From the NCBI GenBank assembly GCA_020404895.1, contig JADBWK010000090.1:34892-98891 (forward strand): a DNA stretch of 64,000 nucleotides, read 5' to 3'. The stretch is from Pseudanabaena sp. M085S1SP2A07QC. GTDB taxonomy: Bacteria > Cyanobacteriota > Cyanobacteriia > Pseudanabaenales > Pseudanabaenaceae. Below the pieces are notes generated by a model. That model worked only from the letters and a program-made list of their open reading frames with translations, did no database searches and was not told the DNA's origin. This document shows, piece after piece, positions 35,161 through 43,322 of this stretch. The translations under genes and the position numbers were made by a program. Every line of letters starts with the position of its first letter. Position 1 is the stretch's first letter.

Positions 35161-36111
35161 ATGATGGCTGAATTTTTTAACACCTACGGTTTTTTAATTG
35201 TATCGGCAATTTTTGGGGCAATCCTTGGAATTTCTGTTTATTTGCCATTGATGGCTGGGCAGTTGTCATTGGCAACTCCAGGATTTTATGCCCTAGGTGG
35301 ATATATTGCCGCGATCGCATCGACCAAGATGCTAACGGACACAACAGGGACTTTGCCAGTCTGGTGGGTATTACTGGAAATGTTGGCAGCGGGTCTGATC
35401 TCAGGACTTTTGGCTATAGTTTTAGGAATTCCTGTGTTGCGGTTACGAGGAATTTATTTGGCGATCGCTACAATTGCCTTTGTCGAGATTTTGCGAGTAG
35501 TTGCTCTCAATCTTGATATTACTGGTGGTGCAGTGGGGATTTTTGGGATTCCGCAGCCGTTTCAGTCACCCTTAGAGTATCTCTGGATTGCTCTGCCATT
35601 ATTAGGGTTGAGCATGATATTTATGTATCGTTTGGAAAAAATTCGAGTTGGGCGGGCTCTCGTAGCGATTCGGGAAGATGAATTAGCAGCAGACTCGATG
35701 GGAATCAATCCCACTTACTATAAGGTTTTAGCTTTTACCCTAGCTGCCATTTTGGCGGGTATGGTGGGAGCCGTGAATGCTCATTTCCTAAATACATGGA
35801 ATGCTCGTCAAGGAACCTTTGATGCCAGTATTATCTTTTTAGCTTTTGTATTAATTGGTGGCTCGCGCACATTTTGGGGACCAGTGGTAGGAGGTATTGT
35901 TTTAACCGCTTTACCTGAGGTATTGCGAGGGATTTCTAGTTTTAATGGTGTTCCTTTATGGTTAGGGCAATTCTTAAAAGATGGACGTTTAATTATTTTT
36001 GGTGTGTTGATTGTGGTTGGAACAATTTTCTATCCTAAAGGGATCATTACTCCAGAGTTCTTAGGTTGGTGCAAACTCACAACTAAAAAAGTACTTGCCA
36101 AAAATAAGTAA
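35161..36111 (+). CDS. livM: Branched-chain/neutral amino acid ABC transporter permease LivM
   Basis: 316 residues with 8-9 TM segments, the LivM hallmarks LRGIYLAIATIAFVEILR and the EAA-like coupling loop IREDELAADSMGINPTYYK, plus GGSRTFWGPVVGG. Inner-membrane permease that would pair with LivH, LivF and LivG. It is isolated from livF (5.2 kb) and livG (44.8 kb). The 271-bp upstream gap shared with guaB3 shows no clear operator. Substrate probably neutral amino acids. Confidence 0.93.
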   Translation: MMAEFFNTYGFLIVSAIFGAILGISVYLPLMAGQLSLATPGFYALGGYIAAIASTKMLTDTTGTLPVWWVLLEMLAAGLISGLLAIVLGIPVLRLRGIYLAIATIAFVEILRVVALNLDITGGAVGIFGIPQPFQSPLEYLWIALPLLGLSMIFMYRLEKIRVGRALVAIREDELAADSMGINPTYYKVLAFTLAAILAGMVGAVNAHFLNTWNARQGTFDASIIFLAFVLIGGSRTFWGPVVGGIVLTALPEVLRGISSFNGVPLWLGQFLKDGRLIIFGVLIVVGTIFYPKGIITPEFLGWCKLTTKKVLAKNK

Positions 36112-36150
36112 GGTGCTTAAGCACCTTGATCTAGGTAATTCGGGGTTGTT

Positions 36151-36756
36151 ATGTCTCAGAAGAAATTTTTAGGATACTTATCTTTAGTGGCAAGCTTGAG
36201 TTGCTTTTATGCGATCACAAATCCTCATATTTTTGAACTGCCATGTATCACAGACTGTGAGGCAAGGGCGGCAAATGAATTTCTCAATAAAAATAAGGCG
36301 ATCGCAGATTTAATTGAGCTCAAAAAACTCGATAAAAAGGCGATCAAGCTCGTTGTCGAAAAATCTAAATATAAACTAACTGTCTATTATCAAAAAAAGC
36401 CGATTAAATCCTATGCGATTGTTTTGGGCGGTAATCCTAAGGATGATAAATTGCGTCAAGGCGATAAGCGCACCCCAGAGGGAATATTTCGGGTTAAAGA
36501 GCTTTATTACCATTCGGAATGGTCAAAATTTATCTGGCTAGACTATCCCACTCAGGACTCATGGCGCAAATTCGCTCAGGCTAAGGCTAGAGGTGAGGTA
36601 ACAGCGAAAGATGGGATTGGAGACGAGATTGGAATTCATGGTGTAGAGAAGGGGAATGATTGGCTGATCGATCGCACAATCAACTGGACTTTAGGATGTG
36701 TGTCTTTGAAAAACAAGGATTCGGAGCAGGTTGAGGTTGCTTTGGTGTCGGCATGA
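36151..36756 (+). CDS. L,D-transpeptidase (YkuD) family protein
   Basis: 201 residues with an N-terminal membrane anchor or signal (FLGYLSLVASLSCFYAI). The YkuD core is clear: IKLVVEKSKYKLTVYYQKKPIKSYAIVLGGNP, KRTPEGIF, then GIHGVEKGND and the catalytic Cys in WTLGCVSLKN (usual SxGC becomes TLGC). It acts on peptidoglycan in the periplasm. 39 bp after livM, so possibly co-transcribed. The C-terminus is short. Confidence 0.88.
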   Translation: MSQKKFLGYLSLVASLSCFYAITNPHIFELPCITDCEARAANEFLNKNKAIADLIELKKLDKKAIKLVVEKSKYKLTVYYQKKPIKSYAIVLGGNPKDDKLRQGDKRTPEGIFRVKELYYHSEWSKFIWLDYPTQDSWRKFAQAKARGEVTAKDGIGDEIGIHGVEKGNDWLIDRTINWTLGCVSLKNKDSEQVEVALVSA

Positions 36757-36844
36757 AAATATAGGCGATCGCCTATCTAAAAAATCTTGTAAAATGTCAT
36801 TAGTAAAGTGATGCAGATCTACAAAACTTGTTTTGAATGGAAAA

Positions 36845-37096
36845 ATGATGAATCGACAAAAACTTTTAGCTCGAATTTCCATAAATCCAAATATTTGTTT
36901 TGGTAAACCTTGCATTCGAGGTCATCGGATTTGGGTGTCTTTGATTCTTGATTTTTTGGCAAGTGGAATGACGATCGCTGAATTAATTGAAGAGTATCCC
37001 CAATTACAGGTAGAAGATATTTATGCTTGTATTGCCTATGGTGCTGAAATGTCGCGGGATCGATATATTGATATTCCTTTGGAGCAGTCTGCGTGA
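36845..37096 (+). CDS. DUF433 antitoxin
   Basis: About 83 residues matching DUF433 (PF04255): ISINPNICFGKPCIRGHRIWV, LASGMTIAELIEEYPQLQVEDIYACIAYGA. These HTH-like proteins form VapBC-like pairs with PIN-like partners. The frame can be opened at a TTG (36833), but ATGATG at 36845-36850 is more natural. Its TGA overlaps the GTG start of the toxin by 3 bp (GTGA). Confidence 0.9.
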   Translation: MMNRQKLLARISINPNICFGKPCIRGHRIWVSLILDFLASGMTIAELIEEYPQLQVEDIYACIAYGAEMSRDRYIDIPLEQSA

Positions 37097-37467
37097 AGCT
37101 GAAGTTAGATGAAAATTTGGGCGATCGCGGTATCATGCAATTACGACAAGCGGGGCATGATGTGGCGACTGTGGTGGAGCAAGGTTTGACATCGGCTGAT
37201 GATTCTGTTTTGATTGAGGTCTGTCATTCTGAGAAGCGATGTTTAGTGACGCTAGATTTAGACTTTAGCAATCCGTTGCAGTTTAATCCTCAAGAATATA
37301 GTGGCATTGCTGTTTTACGGCTGCCGACTAGAGCAACTCCAAGTGATTTGAATGATGCGGTTAAGACTTTGATCGGTGGTTTGGATCGCGAGGATATAAC
37401 TGGTAAGCTTTGGATAGTGCAACGCGGACGTATTCGCATTCACCAGCCTCTTTCTGATGATGATTAA
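37093..37467 (+). CDS. DUF5615 PIN-like toxin
   Basis: 124 residues starting at GTG. PIN-like RNase signatures: acidic residue in KLKLDENLG near the N-terminus, TADDSVLIEVCHSEKRCLVTLDLDFSNP with the paired acidic residues, and GIAVLRLPTRA. Translationally coupled to the DUF433 antitoxin. It is the first unit of the accessory island and lies 48 bp before the Roco gene. Activity not shown. Confidence 0.9.
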   Translation: MKLKLDENLGDRGIMQLRQAGHDVATVVEQGLTSADDSVLIEVCHSEKRCLVTLDLDFSNPLQFNPQEYSGIAVLRLPTRATPSDLNDAVKTLIGGLDREDITGKLWIVQRGRIRIHQPLSDDD

Positions 37468-37515
37468 GCTTTTTATCAAGAAAATTTTTTCCTTTTTCCT
37501 TTTTAATTTTTCCTT

Positions 37516-39891
37516 ATGAAAGATGCAGAGTTATTGGCAATAATCGCACAAGCAGAACGAGAGGGCTGGACGAAACTCGATCTGTCGGGGAACGATCTGG
37601 AAGGATTGCCGAGCGAAATTGGGCGTTTGCAAAGCCTAGAAAAGTTGATTTTAGGGAAGTATGATGGAGGTGTTAAAAGAAATCGTTTAACTGCTATTCC
37701 CCAAGAGATTTTTCAATTAATCAATCTTAAAGAACTTTCCATTGAATTCAACCTGATTACTCAGATACCAGATGAGATCGCTAACTTAGCAAATTTGACT
37801 ACGCTTAAATTCCATTTCAACCAAATCACGACGATACCAGATGTGATCGCCAAATTATCAAATCTGACTTCGCTTAACCTCTCTAGCAACAAAATTACGG
37901 TGATACCAGACGCGATCGCCAAATTATCAAATCTGACTTCGCTTAACCTCTCTGACAACCAAATTACGGCGATACCAGACGCGATCGCCAACTTAGCCAA
38001 TCTGACTACGCTTTCCCTCAATAGCAACCAAATCACGGCGATACCAGACGCGATCGCCAACTTAGCAAATCTGACGGAGCTTTACCTCGGCGGCAACCAA
38101 ATCACGGCGATACCAGACGCGATCGCCAACTTAGCCAATCTGACTACGCTTTCCCTCAATAGCAACCAAATTACGGTGATACCAGAGGTACTTGAACATT
38201 TACCAAAACTAAAAAAACTAGATTTGCGAAGAAATCCGTTACCAATTTCTCCAGAAATTCTAGGCGTACAAGAACTTTATAAAGATCCTGGTGCAGTTGA
38301 AGATATCTTTAACTACTTACGCCAACTTCGTAGCGGTGAAGTCCGTCCACTCAATGAAGCAAAGCTAATTTGGGTTGGACAGGGTGGTGTTGGCAAAACA
38401 TCGCTAATCAAAAAATTAGTTCACAATCGCTATGATCCTAACGAACCGCAAACTTATGGTCTAAATGTTGAACCTTGGGAAATACAAGTTAATAGCAAAG
38501 ACATTCGCTTACATTCTTGGGACTTTGGCGGACAAGAAATCTATCATGCCACCCATCAATTTTTCCTAACCAAATGTAGCCTTTATCTATTAGTTTGCAA
38601 CTGTCGAACCAGCGAAGCAGAGAACCGCATCGAATATTGGCTGAAACTAATAAAAATCTTTGGTGATCAGTCTCCTGTGATTATTGTCGGTAATAAAAAA
38701 GATGAGCAGCCTTTTGACATCAATCGCAAAGTGCTCCGTGAAAAATATCCTAATATTCAAGCGATCATTGAAACTTCCTGCTCAGAAAACATTGGCATAG
38801 ATGAACTTCGCTCTGCTATTTTGGATCAAGTTGCCAACCTTAAAGAAATTTACGATCTCATCCCCCTGTCGTGGTTTAGTGTCAAGCAACAACTCGAAGC
38901 CATGACCGAAGACTTTATTAGCTATAACCGCTATATCGGCATCTGTCACGAAAACAAAATCCCCGAAGAACAAAACCAAGAACAACTAATCGACCTACTC
39001 CATCGTCTCGGCTTAGTTCTCAACTTCCGCGATCATCCTATTCTCAAAAGTACCAATGTCCTCAAACCCAACTGGGTCACAGAAGGAATCTATGCCATAC
39101 TCAGCGATGAAACCCTCAAGAAGGAAAACAAAGGCATTTTTACCCTTGCCGATCTTAGCCGTGTTCTCGATCCTGCACGTTACCCAGTCAATCGCTATGA
39201 TTATCTCATCGAGCTGATGAAAGAATTTGAGCTTTGCTTTGATATTGACTCCACCCCCAAGCAATTTCTCATTCCCGCCATTTTGCCCAAGGATGAGCCA
39301 CAGAATACCAATTTAGAAGGTGATACTCTTGAATTTCAATATCATTACCGCATCCTTCCCAATAGTATCATCTCCCGTTTTATCGTCAATACTAGTGACT
39401 ATATCCACAATCAAACCTACTGGCGCAGTGGCGTAATGCTTGCCTATCCAGAATCACGAGAAGTTTACAACATCGCTCGCATCAAAGCCGATACCGAAGA
39501 CAAAAAGATCTTCATCGCCATTAGCGGACGCAAAGAAACCCGCCGCGAATTTCTCGCCATCATCCGCAAAGAACTCAATAAAATCCACCAAAACTTTAGC
39601 AACCTTGATATCACCGAATGGATAACTATTCCTGAATACCCCAACATTGAGCCGCTAAATTATGAAGATCTCTTAATTGCTGAAGATGTAGGAGAATCAA
39701 CCGTATTTGTCCCAAAAATCAGGAGAAAAATTGATATAAGTAAATTGTTAGATGGTTATGAGTCAATGCCTAGCCGTCAGAAGTCACTTAACAAAATGAC
39801 CACAATCTATCAAAATTTCTCTGTAAAAGATGTATTGGGTGATATATCCTCCTCAGAAATAAAGTCTCTGGTTGAAGAGGATATACAGTAA
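37516..39891 (+). CDS. LRR-Roco GTPase
   Basis: 791 residues. About nine leucine-rich repeats of 23 residues (~20-240, pattern ANLTTLSLNSNQITAIPDAI), then a ROC GTPase domain with P-loop GQGGVGKTS (~291), G3 DFGGQE (~336) and G4 NKKDE (~393). A COR domain follows (~440-640, LVLNFRDHPILKS...PNWVTEGIYAIL) and a C-terminal region rich in acidic and Thr residues. There is no kinase domain. Roco proteins dimerise through COR. It heads a five-gene run with gaps of 2 bp or overlaps, so the whole run is probably one transcript. Confidence 0.93.
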   Translation: MKDAELLAIIAQAEREGWTKLDLSGNDLEGLPSEIGRLQSLEKLILGKYDGGVKRNRLTAIPQEIFQLINLKELSIEFNLITQIPDEIANLANLTTLKFHFNQITTIPDVIAKLSNLTSLNLSSNKITVIPDAIAKLSNLTSLNLSDNQITAIPDAIANLANLTTLSLNSNQITAIPDAIANLANLTELYLGGNQITAIPDAIANLANLTTLSLNSNQITVIPEVLEHLPKLKKLDLRRNPLPISPEILGVQELYKDPGAVEDIFNYLRQLRSGEVRPLNEAKLIWVGQGGVGKTSLIKKLVHNRYDPNEPQTYGLNVEPWEIQVNSKDIRLHSWDFGGQEIYHATHQFFLTKCSLYLLVCNCRTSEAENRIEYWLKLIKIFGDQSPVIIVGNKKDEQPFDINRKVLREKYPNIQAIIETSCSENIGIDELRSAILDQVANLKEIYDLIPLSWFSVKQQLEAMTEDFISYNRYIGICHENKIPEEQNQEQLIDLLHRLGLVLNFRDHPILKSTNVLKPNWVTEGIYAILSDETLKKENKGIFTLADLSRVLDPARYPVNRYDYLIELMKEFELCFDIDSTPKQFLIPAILPKDEPQNTNLEGDTLEFQYHYRILPNSIISRFIVNTSDYIHNQTYWRSGVMLAYPESREVYNIARIKADTEDKKIFIAISGRKETRREFLAIIRKELNKIHQNFSNLDITEWITIPEYPNIEPLNYEDLLIAEDVGESTVFVPKIRRKIDISKLLDGYESMPSRQKSLNKMTTIYQNFSVKDVLGDISSSEIKSLVEEDIQ
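37770..38200 (+). repeat. 69-bp tandem repeats encoding LRRs
   Basis: Nearly identical 69-bp units (ATACCAGACGCGATCGCCAA recurring) encode 23-residue repeats. High DNA identity between units indicates recent unit duplication or conversion. Confidence 0.85.
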
Positions 39892-39893
39892 AA

Positions 39894-40706
39894 ATGTCTA
39901 GCATCAATAAGCTATATCTTATCTTTCCAGATACCCACAAACCACTCTGCGATATAGTCAGTCAAGGTCTTGAGGAAATGTTGAAAATAACTTGCCAAAA
40001 AACAAATTATAACTTGTCAACTCTAGATTTACAGAATATATATCAGATTTCAAAATCTTTTGATGATAAGAGCATTTTAATTCTTGCATACTGGGATGTA
40101 ATACCTTCTGAAAGCTTTTATAAGCTAGGTATTGCTTTTGAAAAAAAGAGTTCAATTATATTAATTAATATTCAGTCAAAAATTCAAAATATGCAAGAAA
40201 TACCTCCCTATGTTAAAAATGATTACTCCTTAACTTTATTGGAGAATGAAAATGTTGATCTAAGAAATAATCTCAGAAATCTACTCATAGATTTAGAACA
40301 AACAATTAAAATTATATTAGCCGATAACAACTTAATTGACGATTTATATCATAGATCTTTAATCTATTGTAAACGTTTAGAAGAGAAGACGAATCATATT
40401 ATAGATAAAGTTGATTTTAATGTCTTTAGAGAGCGGATAATGAGCTTTGAGAAAAGCAGTAGCAGTGACACTTTAACTCAATTATTTAAAACTAAAAGTG
40501 ATGAATTGTATAGTATTTTATTGAGTTGCATTGCTAGTGATAAGTTGCAAATTTATGAAGTATTGACTATTGCTCGGAATTTAGCAAAAGAAAGAGAAAA
40601 TATAGATAAAAATTCAAAAAATATTACTAACAATATTACTTACCATCAATATGGGAAAAATGACAATATTGGAGGAGATAATGTTAAGCGTGATAAAATT
40701 GGATGA
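39894..40706 (+). CDS. TIR/nucleoside-deoxyribosyltransferase-like protein with GDN motif tail
   Basis: 270 residues, notably AT-rich. Residues ~1-135 look like a Rossmann-type TIR/deoxyribosyltransferase fold: KLYLIFPDTHKP, SILILAYWDVIPSESFYKLGIAFEKKSSIILIN, where YKLGIAF resembles the 'ELGIA' element of nucleotide-cleaving enzymes, though the usual Glu is replaced by Lys. A helical middle (~140-245) leads to a C-terminal HQYGKNDNIGGDNVKRDKIG motif. It begins 2 bp after the Roco stop and overlaps the next gene by 4 bp. An effector role is inference. Confidence 0.6.
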   Translation: MSSINKLYLIFPDTHKPLCDIVSQGLEEMLKITCQKTNYNLSTLDLQNIYQISKSFDDKSILILAYWDVIPSESFYKLGIAFEKKSSIILINIQSKIQNMQEIPPYVKNDYSLTLLENENVDLRNNLRNLLIDLEQTIKIILADNNLIDDLYHRSLIYCKRLEEKTNHIIDKVDFNVFRERIMSFEKSSSSDTLTQLFKTKSDELYSILLSCIASDKLQIYEVLTIARNLAKERENIDKNSKNITNNITYHQYGKNDNIGGDNVKRDKIG

Positions 40707-41044
40707 GATTACCAAACCTTAACTCAGCGTTTATCGATCGCAACAAACTCTGGAACTACAGCCTCAACACCCAACACGATCGCGGAAAACACAAGGCAAG
40801 GTTATTTGCCGCTATCCTAGATTTAGGTAGAAATGAAAACGATGTTGAAATTCTGCAAACTCTTATCATAGAAGCAATTCAGAACTATGAAGCCATCCCC
40901 AGCCAGTCCGATCAATATGGTCAACGCTACATCGTCGATTTCCCGATCACCCGCAACCAAAACATCGCCAACGTTCGCACCACTTGGATCATCCGTCCCG
41001 ATGAAGATTTCCCCCGTCTCGTTAGTTGTTATATCTTGAGGTAA
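40703..41044 (+). CDS. DUF6883 protein
   Basis: 113 residues matching the DUF6883 pattern: KLWNYSLNTQHDRGKHKARLFAAILD, YGQRYIVDFPITRNQNIANVRTTWII, ending in PRLVSCYI. I associate this domain with toxin or conflict proteins, often next to DUF4926, but the activity is unknown to me. It overlaps the TIR-like gene by ATGA and ends 5 bp before the DUF4926 gene. Confidence 0.78.
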   Translation: MRLPNLNSAFIDRNKLWNYSLNTQHDRGKHKARLFAAILDLGRNENDVEILQTLIIEAIQNYEAIPSQSDQYGQRYIVDFPITRNQNIANVRTTWIIRPDEDFPRLVSCYILR

Positions 41045-41049
41045 AGTCA

Positions 41050-41721
41050 ATGCTCACCCTAACTAAACTCAATCTATTAGATATCGTTGCCCTAAAAAAC
41101 GACCTACCCCAACATCGCTTACAATCAGGACAAGTCGGAACCATCGTCGAAATCCTTGCCCCCGAAGTCTACGAAATTGAATTTAGCGATAATGACGGTC
41201 AAACATACGCCATGCAAGCCCTACCAGCCCATCAACTTCTAAAACTTCACTATAAACCTATGTCTAGCAATATTCATCAATACGGCTCAGGAGACAACAT
41301 CGCAGGTGATAAAGTCATCGGCGATAAAATCGGTACACAATTCAATAACCATCTGCAAGGCGCAAACATTGCTAACTTTGCCAATGAAGTCAAAGACAAC
41401 GCCCAACAAACCGCCTCCAACTTCACGCAAACAAGCGGCGCAAGCGTAGCCGAACTACTGCAACTAATCAACAATCTCCGTCAAACCACCACACAATTTC
41501 CGTCAGATGTGCGAGAAGACATCACCATTGATATCGATGACGTAGAAACCGAAATTCAAAAGCCAGAAAAAGAACGCAGTTTACCAAAACTCAAAAAACG
41601 TCTACTAGCTTTATTAACTGCCGCTACAGTCATCGCCACCCCGATCGCAGGTATAACCGACTTCACCAACAACGTCCTCGAAATCGGTAGCAAACTAGGA
41701 ATAGAACTCATCAAAAAGTAA
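41050..41721 (+). CDS. DUF4926 protein with GDN repeat and C-terminal helical domain
   Basis: 223 residues from ATG 41050. Residues ~1-70 fit DUF4926 (LLDIVALKNDLPQHRLQSGQVGTIVEI, HQLLKL), probably a small SH3-like barrel. Residues ~75-105 carry HQYGSGDNIAGDKVIGDKIG, the same motif as the TIR-like protein. The C-terminus (~130-223) is helical: LLQLINNLRQ, VETEIQKPEKERSLPKLKKRL and a hydrophobic LLALLTAATVIATPIAG. Might be the partner or immunity protein of DUF6883. Confidence 0.75.
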   Translation: MLTLTKLNLLDIVALKNDLPQHRLQSGQVGTIVEILAPEVYEIEFSDNDGQTYAMQALPAHQLLKLHYKPMSSNIHQYGSGDNIAGDKVIGDKIGTQFNNHLQGANIANFANEVKDNAQQTASNFTQTSGASVAELLQLINNLRQTTTQFPSDVREDITIDIDDVETEIQKPEKERSLPKLKKRLLALLTAATVIATPIAGITDFTNNVLEIGSKLGIELIKK

Positions 41722-41734
41722 AAAGTAGTCCTAT

Positions 41735-42169
41735 ATGACTGAAACCAGTCCCAAACTGATTAATGAAAATATTTCCATTAATGTAACCCTTGAAAACAAC
41801 GGTTACTATCTTTGCCACTTATCAAACCCATTACCAGATCCATCCCAAAGCACAATTAATCGCTACGGTCAAACCCAAGAACACGCGATCGCGATCGCCC
41901 TCGAACAGTTAGCCGATCGGTTTCGCCAGATAGTTGAAGACCAGCAAAATGTAGATATGCTGACAGTGGAGCGATCGCCTGACGGAGAAGCAATTAGCAA
42001 GCTTTACCATGTAACACTTCATTTTGAATGCACTATTGACGCAGAATCGAAATTTGAGGCAATGCACGACACAATTATGGGCAATACCGTAGTGGAAAAT
42101 GGCAAAATCACGGTCATAGAAGTTTCCGAAGATTTGCCATTTGCAGATATTTTAGAACTTGGTGCGTAG
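41735..42169 (+). CDS. Small hypothetical protein
   Basis: 144 residues, acidic, soluble. Contains two similar halves of the type INVTLENNGYYLCHLSNPLP and YHVTLHFECTIDAESKFEAM. It lies 13 bp after the DUF4926 gene on the same strand, last in the run. I do not recognise the family. Confidence 0.7.
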   Translation: MTETSPKLINENISINVTLENNGYYLCHLSNPLPDPSQSTINRYGQTQEHAIAIALEQLADRFRQIVEDQQNVDMLTVERSPDGEAISKLYHVTLHFECTIDAESKFEAMHDTIMGNTVVENGKITVIEVSEDLPFADILELGA

Positions 42170-42222
42170 TTAAAACCACTACAGACGCATGGGCAAAACA
42201 TTCCCGCAAAAATCTATAGCTT

Positions 42223-43239
42223 TTAAGAATGTTGCTCCGTCTCACCATGCTGCTGAAATAGCGCAAGCAGTTTACGCCGCATTACGATTCCTGGCTGGTC
42301 AGATGGCATATGCTGCTCGACTGCCACATCAAGTGGAGTGTCGTAGTTTGTCGTTTCCAGAACAACTCGATCTTCCAAAACGACTTGGCGATCAAATGCA
42401 ATCACATCTTCGGCACTAGCATCAGCTTCTGTGTCATTGCGTACACAGAACTGCACGATCTGAGAAATGCGATCGCTTACAGGAGTTGCCGCCGTAAAAA
42501 TCGAATGCATTAATCCATTGGGATAAATAATTTTTAATGTGCGGCTAAATGGCATATGCCAAGTCGATTCGACAAATCGAGTTGTAAAAGCTTCGGTCAT
42601 GCCGAGATTCTTTTGTTGCGCAGGCGGATTAATTACTGGAACCTCTGATTTAATCACCAGACCAAATTCGAGAGTTGTGATTTCGGAAGATGCTGGCTTT
42701 GGCTGCTCAATACTGCCAAATGATGCGGCATGGACAAAGCTAAAATGAGCATTATCAAAGGAGTTTTCCATTACCCGCAAGCCACTACATTGCCACTGGT
42801 CATAGCATTGAGGAATTAATCGATTGGCGGGATCTTCAGCTTCAGGAATAGAAGGAATCGGCAATAATGGCTCCTTGTCTAGACATACCCAAACATATCC
42901 ATAGCGTTCAGCACATTTGAAGGAGTCAACTTTATAATTGGCAGGAATTTTTTGATCTGGGCTAAATTGAGGAACCTTCACGCAAACTCCTTTTCCATCA
43001 TATTGCCAACCATGATAGGCACAACGAACACACCCATCAATGACAACGCCTTTGGAAAGTTGCGTTGTTCGATGACAACAGCGATCGCTTACTGCGACTG
43101 GATGACCATCAATATCTAGCCAAAGTGCTAGTTTTTGTCCTAGCAGCTCAAACGGCTGTGGCATTTTGGCGGTTAGATGTGCGATCGGCATAACGGGATA
43201 CCAGAACCGTTTGAGTACTGGTTGTTTGGTAACTAACAT
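42223..43239 (-). CDS. Rieske non-heme iron oxygenase (PaO/TIC55-like), copy 2
   Basis: 338 residues. Rieske 2Fe-2S cluster ligands in CCHRTTQLSKGVVIDGC...CAYHGW (C-x-H ... C-x2-H). The non-heme iron site in NSFDNAHFSFVHA has the D-x2-H-x4-H spacing. Its N-terminus matches the adjacent copy nearly residue for residue (VTKQPVLKRFWYPVMPIA). This family includes pheophorbide a oxygenase-like enzymes and other ring hydroxylases; substrate unknown. Separated from the copy at 43311 by a hairpin. Confidence 0.9.
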   Translation of the reverse strand: MLVTKQPVLKRFWYPVMPIAHLTAKMPQPFELLGQKLALWLDIDGHPVAVSDRCCHRTTQLSKGVVIDGCVRCAYHGWQYDGKGVCVKVPQFSPDQKIPANYKVDSFKCAERYGYVWVCLDKEPLLPIPSIPEAEDPANRLIPQCYDQWQCSGLRVMENSFDNAHFSFVHAASFGSIEQPKPASSEITTLEFGLVIKSEVPVINPPAQQKNLGMTEAFTTRFVESTWHMPFSRTLKIIYPNGLMHSIFTAATPVSDRISQIVQFCVRNDTEADASAEDVIAFDRQVVLEDRVVLETTNYDTPLDVAVEQHMPSDQPGIVMRRKLLALFQQHGETEQHS

Positions 43240-43273
43240 TGAGATATTCCCTCATGCTGCATAAGTGTAGATG

Positions 43274-43322
43274 CCAAACCTATAAGGTTGCGCTCCTTCG
43301 GAGCGCAACCTTATAGGTTTGG
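43274..43322. repeat. Hairpin between the Rieske paralogs
   Basis: Arms CCAAACCTATAAGGTTGCGC-TCC with a TTC loop. Its right arm contains the last codons and stop of the upstream Rieske gene. Confidence 0.8.

Noticed and set aside
37770..38200. Regular 69-bp repeats that could be taken for a CRISPR array
   Set aside because: They lie in an open frame and encode 23-residue LRRs; no variable spacers of CRISPR type.
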